Shown here: one piece after another, positions 16,424 through 25,300 of the stretch | Position numbering within the stretch: the first letter of the stretch is position 1 | How the letters are laid out: every line of letters begins with the position of its first letter | Source of the DNA: Acidobacteriota bacterium | GTDB taxonomy: Bacteria > Acidobacteriota > Terriglobia > Versatilivoradales > Versatilivoraceae | Assembly: GCA_022826755.1 (NCBI GenBank) | Contig: JAJDUG010000053.1 | Location: 1-64,000, forward strand | Direction: 5' to 3' | DNA: 64,000 bases | The notes under the pieces: model-generated | The model's database searches: none | The model's input: the letters and a program-made list of their open reading frames with translations, nothing else | What the model was told of the DNA's origin: nothing | Translations under genes and position numbers: made by a program

Positions 16424-18763
16424 TCAGGGCCGACTCGCTTCGCTGGGATCGGGCATGCGGTAGCCGACGCCGAACTCATTGAAGATGTAGGTTGGCCGCA
16501 CCGCGTCGTCGCCGAGCTTGCGGCGGAGCTTCTTCATGGAGGTGCGGACGGCATTCGGGCCGGCGGTGTCGCGGTCGTTCCACACATCGCGGAGGAAGAC
16601 ATCGTAAGCGACGACCCGCCCGGCGTTGCGGGAAAGAAGGCGAAGCAGCTCGAACTCGGTTGCGGTCAGGTTCAACAGGCGGCCGGCAAGGGTCACGCGG
16701 CGCCGGTCGTAATCGATGGCGAGATCTGCGAGACGGAAGGCGGCGGGGCGGGAGCGCAGGCGAAGGGCTGCCTGGACGCGGGCTGTCAGTTCGGTGGGGG
16801 AGAAGGGCTTGACGATGTAATCGGCGGCGCCGGCCCTGAGCGCCCTGGCGATGGTCTCGTCGCGGTCATAGCCTGAGAGGAAAATGACGGGGAGATCAGC
16901 GAGGCCGGGGACGGATTCCATCAGCTCAATGCCGTCGGCCCCGGGCAGCATCAGGTCCAGCAGTACCAGGTGGGGCCTCTTGGTGCGGAGGAGGTGGGGA
17001 AGTTCCCCTGGGTCTCCGGTGATGAGGGGGGTGTAGCCGGCGGGCGCGAGTGCACTGTGGACCTGGCGCAGCGTCTCCGGGTCGTCGTCGAGGACCAGGA
17101 TGCGGGTAGGGTCGGACCGGTAGCGGGCGGGGGCCTGATGGAGGGAGTTAGAGGTGGGGTCTTCACCGGCCAATGAGGCCACTGGAAGCGTGAAGGTGAA
17201 GCGGGTCCCCTGACCGGTCCTGCCGCTGGAGGCCCGGATACGCCCCCCGTGCGCTTCGACCAGCCCTTTGCAGATGGCAAGGCCCAGTCCGTAGCCTCCG
17301 CGCCCGCCACCGTACTTGCGGAAAAGGTGGAGCAGCAGGTTGGGCGGCAGACCGGAGCCTTCATCGGAGACCGAGAGGGCGACGTGTCCCCCGTCGCGTA
17401 CGGCATCGATCCGGATCACGGAGGTCTCGGGGGAGTGCCGGGCGGCGTTGGAGACGAGGTTGTTGAGGACCTGGACGATGCGCCGTTCATCCGCCATCAC
17501 TGGGGGCAGATCCGTCGGCAGGTCGATTCTGAGGCTGTGCCGGCCGCCGCCGCTGAGGAAGGTGTTGCGCGCCTCATCCACCAGGGCGGCCACCGCGGCG
17601 GGCTCGGGGGCGACCGACAACGTGCCGGTCTTGATGCGTCCGGCGTCGAGCAAATCGCTTATCAGCCCGTCCATGCGATTGGCTTGCTGGTCGATGATGC
17701 GGAAGAACTGGCGCACCTCGGCCGGGTCGAGGACCCGGGAGGTGCGCAGCACCGTGGCGGTGGAACCCTTGATGGAAGTCAGCGGCGCCCGCAGTTCGTG
17801 GGTCACCATGCTGAGGAACTCGGCACGGGAGCGCTCCAACTCCTCTAGCGGCGCCAGATCCTGCATGGTGACAATTACCGACTCGACCTCATCCCCGGCG
17901 GACTGGATCGGTGTGGCGTTGACCAGCACCGTGATGCGCCGCCCATCGGGGGCCGACAACTCGATCTGCTCAGCGCGCACCGTCTCGGCCCCGCTGAGCA
18001 CCCGGGCGATCGGCAGTTCGGCGAGGGCGATCTCGCGGCCGTCGAGGAAGCGGCAGGTCGCCACGTTCAGCAGGTGTTCCGGGGGGTGGCCCGGTATGCG
18101 GATACGCGAGAGGATGCGGTCCGCCTCGCGGTTGAACGAGACCGGGTGCCTGGTCCCGGCATCGAACACCACCACGCCAACCGGTGAGGTCTCGATCAAG
18201 GTCTGCAGATCGGTCCGAGCCCGATGCTCGTCCCGGTAAGCGCGTGCGTTGGCGATGGCGGCTGCTGCCTGCGAGGCTAACAAAACCAACACCTCCTCGT
18301 CCTGGCTGGTGAACTGCTGATGGCCGGCCTTATCGGCCAGAAAGAAGTTTCCGAAATGCACCCCCCGGTGACGCATCGCCGTTCCCTGGACGGTCTTGGG
18401 CAGGCGCGGGTGAGGGGAATAGCCGCGTGAGCGGAGGTCGTCGTGCAGATCCGGCAGTTTCAGCGCTCCCTGAGAGTCGCGGACGCGTTCGCACAACTGC
18501 GGCCCGGCGGCCGAGTCCAGTAACAGGCGGTGCTCGTCGGGAGTGAAGCCGGAAGTGACGAAGTCTTCGAACGGCCCCGAGTCTCCGATGGTTGTTATCA
18601 AACCGTAACGGGCCTCGGTCAAGGCGCGGGCGCTCTCCACAACCTCCGACAGGATCGTATCGAGGTCGAGGCTTGCGCTGATGCGCAGGCTGGCTGCGCT
18701 CAGTTTGGAGATGCGGTTGCGCAGCGCCTCGTTTTCCTGCTTGAGTGCGTCGATGCTCGTCAA
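16424..18763 (-). CDS. Hybrid histidine kinase-response regulator with C-terminal DNA-binding domain (copy 1)
   Basis: A 779-residue soluble protein that appears to hold a full two-component pathway in one chain. Order: short coiled coil (1-30), GAF (about 35-175), PAS-like (185-305), HisKA with phospho-accepting His322 in MVTHELRAPLTS, HATPase with QVLNNLVSNAARHSP, SDEGSGLP and YGLGLAICKGLVEAHGG (430-528), receiver with DD559-560, phospho-acceptor Asp603 in LLDLMLPG and Lys652, and an OmpR-type winged helix (about 675-770, ending IFNEFGVGYRMPDP). No membrane segment, so a cytoplasmic signal or ligand of the GAF domain is likely. The start is TTG at 18763 with GGAGG 8 bp upstream. A close paralogue lies at 27677-30028; the giant secreted-protein gene lies between. 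Confidence 0.88.
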   Translation of the reverse strand: MTSIDALKQENEALRNRISKLSAASLRISASLDLDTILSEVVESARALTEARYGLITTIGDSGPFEDFVTSGFTPDEHRLLLDSAAGPQLCERVRDSQGALKLPDLHDDLRSRGYSPHPRLPKTVQGTAMRHRGVHFGNFFLADKAGHQQFTSQDEEVLVLLASQAAAAIANARAYRDEHRARTDLQTLIETSPVGVVVFDAGTRHPVSFNREADRILSRIRIPGHPPEHLLNVATCRFLDGREIALAELPIARVLSGAETVRAEQIELSAPDGRRITVLVNATPIQSAGDEVESVIVTMQDLAPLEELERSRAEFLSMVTHELRAPLTSIKGSTATVLRTSRVLDPAEVRQFFRIIDQQANRMDGLISDLLDAGRIKTGTLSVAPEPAAVAALVDEARNTFLSGGGRHSLRIDLPTDLPPVMADERRIVQVLNNLVSNAARHSPETSVIRIDAVRDGGHVALSVSDEGSGLPPNLLLHLFRKYGGGRGGYGLGLAICKGLVEAHGGRIRASSGRTGQGTRFTFTLPVASLAGEDPTSNSLHQAPARYRSDPTRILVLDDDPETLRQVHSALAPAGYTPLITGDPGELPHLLRTKRPHLVLLDLMLPGADGIELMESVPGLADLPVIFLSGYDRDETIARALRAGAADYIVKPFSPTELTARVQAALRLRSRPAAFRLADLAIDYDRRRVTLAGRLLNLTATEFELLRLLSRNAGRVVAYDVFLRDVWNDRDTAGPNAVRTSMKKLRRKLGDDAVRPTYIFNEFGVGYRMPDPSEASRP

Positions 18764-19339
18764 TGCTCAGTCCTCCGCCATGCCGACGCGGCCCTGAAAG
18801 CGGTTACGCAACAGGCCGGTTCAGGTGGCCGAATCCGGCACGGGCCGCGACCGGGTGGTGGGTTCAGAAAATATTAGTATAAGCATATGCTCCAGATAAG
18901 CATCAAGGTTCTGCTCGGCGTTGTGATGAGCGGGGACCTGGTGGAACTTGCCTCGCTTTTCATGGAGGCGGAGCCACCAGCGCTTGGTTCTGCTGCTTGA
19001 GTGCGTTGATGCCCGCTCCCCAAACCGACCTATCTTCCTAACGACACTATAAAGACACATTTTCAACACGCCTGTACCCACTTGGTACACGAGCATAGGG
19101 GATGATCCCCGACCAAGGAGTACAGCCGCAAGGTCGCTGATGCGTGACCCGGCAGGGGCCGAATTGCGACTGGGAAGGAAGTCTTAGGGCAACCCGAGCA
19201 GCGGGTCGCCGTGGGGATGTGTGGGATGCTTCGATCCCCGGCGGTGGCAACGGGGGGGATCCCCCAAGGCCCACTACTATACCGGCTAAACGGCCCTCAT
19301 CGCCTCCGGTTTCGCCGTTGGTTCCACAGGGTCATCAAA
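18764..19339. other. Regulatory region between hybrid kinase 1 and the giant secreted-protein gene
   Basis: About 575 bp of divergent upstream DNA with an AT-rich patch near 18868-18905 and a TATAAA at 19048-19053. At 18981-19015 the sequence matches the 5' end of the kinase gene (18724-18758) at 29 of 35 positions, a remnant of a duplicated kinase start. A six-base-arm palindrome is at 19073-19089. No gene is supported here. Confidence 0.5.
19073..19089. promoter_or_regulatory. Palindrome TGTACC-N5-GGTACA, candidate operator
   Basis: Perfect six-base arms TGTACC and GGTACA around CACTT, 20 bp downstream of a TATAAA. It lies in the divergent region between a DNA-binding hybrid kinase and its presumed target gene. 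A similar half-site, GGTACAC, occurs at 30219-30225 upstream of the second kinase. Function is inferred only. Confidence 0.3.
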
Positions 19340-22300
19340 ATGAGCGGCATCCACATGGCCTCCGCCGGCATGACCGATCCCGCGCGCCATGCTGGGAGCA
19401 TATCCATCCCGGCCCTTCTCTCCTTGCTGTTCATCCTGGTGACCAACCAGGGAACGCTTTTGGCTGACAACGATCCACTCCCCAATGTGCGGCCGAGCTC
19501 AACGGAGAGTGATCCAATGGCCAGGGTCGAGTCGTCAGCCACCTATACGGTAACGTTCCAGGGCAACTGGACGGCCGCCAGCACACCCGGCGGCGTTGTA
19601 GGCGGTGCCCACTTCACCACCCTGATCGGCGCCATACACAATGACATGGTGACCTTCTGGGAGAGCGGAGGAACGGCCACCGCGGGGGTCGAGAATGTGG
19701 CGGAACTCGGTTCCACGGGCACGTTCAAGTCTGAAATCAATGCCAACTCGAATGCGGTCACCGTAATCGAGCAGAGTGTCAGCGGAGGTGGAACCGGCAG
19801 CGCCACATTCGAAATCACGGTCACCGACACACACCCCCTGGTCACCCTTCTCTCGATGATCGGACCCAGTCCGGACTGGTTCGTGGGCATCTCGGGGCGA
19901 TCCCTGCTCAATGCTCAGGACGAATGGATGTCAACGCTCGAGATCGACCTGTTTCCCTACGATGCCGGGACCGAGGACGGAACCGAGTTCTCGCTGAATA
20001 ACCAGGCCACCTCGCCGCAGGGTGTCATCAGCAGCATCAAGGGAATGGGCAAGTTCTCGAACGTGCGCATGGCGAGGTTGATCTTCACTCGCCAGTCGGT
20101 CAACACCGCGCCATCCTTCACCAGCGATACCAGCTTCGAGGTGGACGAAAACCAGACGGCGGTGGCCACGGTGGTCGCCGATGACCCGGACAGCGGAGAC
20201 GATATTGCCTATTCGATCGGCGGCGGGGCTGACGCCTCGGCATTCGAGATCGGTGAAACCACGGGCGTGCTGGCCTTCAACACGCCGCCGAATTACGAGA
20301 GACCGGCGGATGTCGCCAGCAGGGATCCGGTCAACGCCAAGGCTGACAACCAATACGTCGTAACCGTGACGGCGACAGGCGGTACGGGTGATCGGGCCGT
20401 GGCAACAGACCAGACCGTTACCGTCACAGTGGCAAATCTGGAGGAAGCCGGAACGGTAAGGTTTTCAAAGTCCGGGTCTCAGATCCGGGCAACCTTGAAG
20501 GATCCTGACGGAAGTGTGAGCGATTCAAGCTGGCAATGGGCAAGGTCTTCGGACCGCGACATGGGATGGGCGAACATCGACGGTGCGACGACGCGCAGCT
20601 ACAGCCCGTCCAGCGAGGATAAAGAAATGTACTTGCGGGCCACGGTGTCCTACAACGACGGGCATGGATCCGGCAAGCAGGCGCAGGGCGTAAGCACCAG
20701 CGAGATCACCCCACCCTATCTCCAGGTTGACACCCTGGTCTCCGGCCTGACCATTCCCTGGGGCATCGCCTTCGCGCCCGACAAAACGATGCTGTTCACA
20801 GAGCGGAGAGGCGTGTTGAGTGCCCGGCTCACTGACGGCACGGTCCAGACCGTGGACGCCGAGTTGGGGGACCTGTTCTCCGGAAGAGAGACCGGGTTGA
20901 TGTCCATCGTCGTTGATCCCGATTTCACTTCCAACCGGCGCTTCTACACCTGCCAGGGCCACACCGGGCCCGAGGTTCAGGTGATCGCCTGGACCGTCAA
21001 TTTGGACTACACGGCCGCCACTCGGGTGGCCGATCCCCTGGTCGGGGGCATGCCGGCCACCAGTGGCCGTCACGGCGGCTGTCGGCTGCGCTTCGGACCG
21101 GAGGGCTATCTGTGGATTGCGACTGGAGATGCGGCCTCGGGAAGCACTCCGCAGGATCTGACCTCGCTCGGAGGCAAGGTCCTTCGGGTCGACTCCTCCA
21201 CCGGCGCCGGGGCGCCGGCAAATCCCTTCGCTTCATCCCCAAGGATCTACACCTATGGCCACCGGAACGTGCAGGGCTTGGCGCTCCGCCCCGGCACCAG
21301 CCAGATGTGGGCGGTGGAGCACGGACCGAGGGTGGACGACGAGATCAACCTGCTGGTGGCCGGCGGCAACTACGGCTGGGATCCTGTTCCCGGATACAAC
21401 GAATGGGTTTCCATGACCGACGTGGTGAAGTTTCCCAATGCGGTTGAGGCCAAGTGGTCTTCGGGGTCGCAGCGCCTGGCCGTCAGCGGTGGCATCTTCC
21501 TTGAGGGAGGCCAGTGGGGTGTCTGGGAGGGGCGGCTGGCGGTGGCCACGCTCAGGAATGAGAAGCTGCGCCTGTTCGAGTTCACCCCGGAAGGCTCACT
21601 TGTAAGTCAGGTCGTCGTCCCCGAGCTCAACCGTGCTTTCGGTCGGCTCCGGACCCCGATGCTGGGCCCCGACGACGCCCTGTATGTGACCACCTCCAAC
21701 GGCGGCGGTCAGGACCGGATCCTCAGGATCTCCGAAGACTCGACGCCTCCAACGGTTAGCAAGGTGGTGATCAGCTCGAACCCCGGGGTGGACCGGACCT
21801 ACGCGATCGGCGAGGCGATCGAGGTGACGGTGACGTTCAGCGAGACGGTGGACGCGACGGGGACGCCGCAGTTGACTCTGGGACTGGGGGAAGGGACGCG
21901 AGCGGCGGCCTACAAGGGCGGAACGGGAACAGCGGCTCTTGTCTTTGCTTACGAGGTGGCCGATGGGGACAGCGACACGGACGGGGTGGGGGTCGAGGAA
22001 AACAGCCTGTCGGGCGGGACGATCGAAGATCCTTCGGACAATACCGCCGAGCTGGCCCATGACGGGCTGGCGGGCGACTCCGGCCACAAGGTGGACGGGG
22101 TCAGGCCAGGGCTGGCCGCAACCGGCGGAGCGGTGGTGGATGGGACGACGCTGATACTGACCTACGATGAGGCGCTGGACCGGAGCTCGACCCCGGCGGC
22201 CGGTGACTTCACGGTGTCTGGTGGCGACCGGACGCGGACGGTCACCCGTGCTTCGATGAGCGGCAGCGCGGTGACGCTGACCCTGAATGTGGGCGCCGAG

Positions 22301-25300
22301 CACGAGGAAGCGGGGATCCAGGTGAGCTACACGCCGGGGACCCATCCCATCCGGGACGTTCCCGGCAACCAGGCGGCGGGGCTGAGCCAGGAGTCGGTGA
22401 GAAACGACACGCCCGACACCACCCCGCCGGAGGTGAGCAGCCTGGCCATCACCTCGGACCCGGGATCCGACCAGACCTACGCGGCTGAGGACACCATCGA
22501 GGTGACGGTGACCTTCAACGAGACGGTGAAGGTGGAGGGAACGCCGCAGTTGAGGCTGAGAGTGGGAACCAGGAACCGGACAGCCGGCTATCTGAGCGGC
22601 ACGGATACGGCGGTGCTGGTGTTCGGCTATGAGGTGGCCGTGGGAGATGAGGACACCGACGGGATCAGTATCGAGACCAACCCACTGAGACTGAACGGGG
22701 GGACGATCAAGGACGAGGCGGAGAATGCCGCCGACCTGGCCCATGAGGCGGTGGCGGCTCAGACGGGGCACAAGGTGGACGGGGTGAAGCCGGCCTTTGT
22801 GAGCGCGGCGGTGGACGGGGCCTCGCTGACCTTGACCTACGGGGAAGCGCTCGACGGGGGATCGAGTCCGGCGACGGGAGACTTCACGGTCACGGTAGGA
22901 GGCAATACCAGAACCGTTTCGGGAGTGGGGATCAGCGGGAGCGTGGTGACGCTGGCGCTCAATCCGGAGGTGGAGCACGGGGACACGGGAATCCGGGTGA
23001 GCTACACGGTACCGACGGGGGCGGGAGCCAACCCGATCCGGGACGCGGTGGGCAACGAAGCCGTGGCCCTGAGCAACCGGTCGGTGACCAACACCACCGA
23101 GGCGCCCAACACGGCGCCTGAGATCACCAGTTCGAGTTCGATCAGTGTTCCGGAAAACCAGGTGCTGGCGAGGCGGCTGGCGGGGAGGGACACCGACCCG
23201 GGGGACGAGGTGACGGGCTGGGCGATCGCGGGCGGAGCCGACCAGGGGCAGTTCGAGATCACCTCCGATACGGGGGATCTGAGCTTCCAGGATGCGCCGG
23301 ACTTCGAAGGTCCGGGAGACAACCAGTATGAGGTAACGGTGGAAGTGACCAGCGGAGCGGGAGGCAGGGAACTGGCGGCGGAGAAGACGTTCACGGTAAC
23401 GGTGACCGACCGGCAGGAACCGCCGGAGGCGCCGGAAGCGCCGACCATATCCGGGGAGACGGCCGAGAGCCTGACGGTGAGCTGGACGGAGCCGGACAAT
23501 ACGGGTCCTGAGGTCACCGACTACGACGTGCAGTACCGGGAGAAGGGCAGGGGGAGCTTCAGGGGCGTAACGCACGATGGGCCGGGGCTGACGGCAGATA
23601 TCGAGGACCTCGACCCGGGGACGGCCTACGAGGTGCAGGTTCGGGCCAAAAATGACGAGGGGACCGGCGGCTGGTCGGCCTCGGGCGAGGGGATGACCAT
23701 TACGCCGCTGACGCTTGAGATAATGACCATGGAAGAGTCTCCGGTGTCGGACTCTTTCACCATGAGGTTCAGCTTCTCGGAGCCGGTGACGAGCTTCAAC
23801 ACGGGCGACATCCGGACGGAGCAGGATCCGGCCTGCAGGGATGATCAGAACGATCCGGTCTTCTGCGAACCGGTGTTCGGCAACCTGCAGACGGGAGACA
23901 ACCGAATCTACACCACTACGGTGACGCCGGAGACCGCCCGGGTGGCCCACAGCTACACGCTGAGGTTGACGGTGGAGGGAGACGATGTGCGCTCGTCGGT
24001 GGGGAACAAGGGGAACGAGGAAGCGGTGGCGGAAGTGCGGGTATCGCCGCCGGGGGCGCCCGAGCCGATCTCGGCCATCGGTCTCCGGACGAGTCCCGCA
24101 AACGGATCGGCGAGGCTGAGCTGGAGCCGACCCTCGGATAACGGGGGGTCTGCCATCATCCGCTACGAGTACCGGTATGCCCCCAGGGGAAAGGCGTGGA
24201 GCGAGTGGGAGAACGTGGGAGCCAGTGCGCTGGGGGTGACGGTGGGAGGGCTGATCAACGGCCGGGAATATGTCTTTGAGGTGCGAGCAGTCAATGGTTT
24301 GGGCAAGGGAGTGGCGGAGACAGCGATGGCGACGCCGGAGCAGGGGGTAACGACGCCCGGCACAGGTGGCGGCGGAGGCGGCGGAGGCGGCGGCGGAGGA
24401 GGAGGGGGGCTGCTGTTTCCTCCGGAAGCCCCGGCGAGCCTGACGGCCGCGGCTGGAGACGGAGTGGTGCGGCTGGAGTGGAGCCCGCCGGAAATCGACG
24501 GGGGCAGTCCTGTCGCGCGCTATGAGTTCCGCCTGAAGGAGGGCCGTGGAGAGTTCGGGGAGTGGACCCCCATCCCGGACAGCGCTCCAGAGGAGGCCAA
24601 TGCCTCGGGGTATACGGTCATGGAGCTGGGCAACGGGACGGTCTATGCCTTCGAGCTGCGGGCGGTCAACGCGGCCGGCAATGGCCAGGAGTCGGAGTCG
24701 GTGGAGGTAGTGATGCCGCTCGATCCGGCCTGGTGGGCCAACTTCCGGGCGGAAGACCTGCAGGGGGGGCAATTGAGGCTGGAGGTGTTTCTCTCGGGCG
24801 GAAGTGGAGACCGCCGGTTGAGGTTCTCGGAGGGGCTGCGGTTTGAGGAAGACGAGCTGGACGGGCAAGGGGAGGTGACGGCCACCCGCATGGGCAGCTA
24901 CGGGTACCGCTACACCAGCCGGACGACGGGAGAGTTGAGCCTGGAGTTCGACGGGGAAGAAGCCTGCCAGGTGAGGCTGACCTTTGCCGGGGAGGGAGAG
25001 GGCAGCTACGTCCACCGCTGCGGCGGGTCGTCGGTGGGACAGGGGAGCTTCGAGCTGAGCGAGTTGGAGAACCGGGTGCCGGAGATCACCGGCGCAGGTC
25101 CGTTCGAGGTCGAGGAGAACACGACGGCGGTAGGGAATCTGGGGGCGGTGGACTGGGACGATGAGGACGAGGTTGCGGGATACGGGATCGCGGGGGGAGC
25201 GGACAGGGCGCTGTTTGCCATCGATGCGGAGACGGGAGAGCTGAGCTTCCGGGAGGCGCCGGACTACGAGGCTCCGGCGGATGTGGAGAGCGAGGACCCG

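Noticed and set aside
18821-19096. Minus-strand 91-codon frame upstream of hybrid kinase 1, with HHNAEQNLDAYLEHM
   Set aside because: No family could be recognised and part of it covers the kinase-start remnant in another frame; treated as non-coding regulatory DNA, though a decayed transposon piece cannot be excluded.
24364-24415. GGCGGAGGC-rich low-complexity tract as a repeat locus
   Set aside because: It encodes a poly-glycine linker in frame between two FN3 domains, so it is coding.
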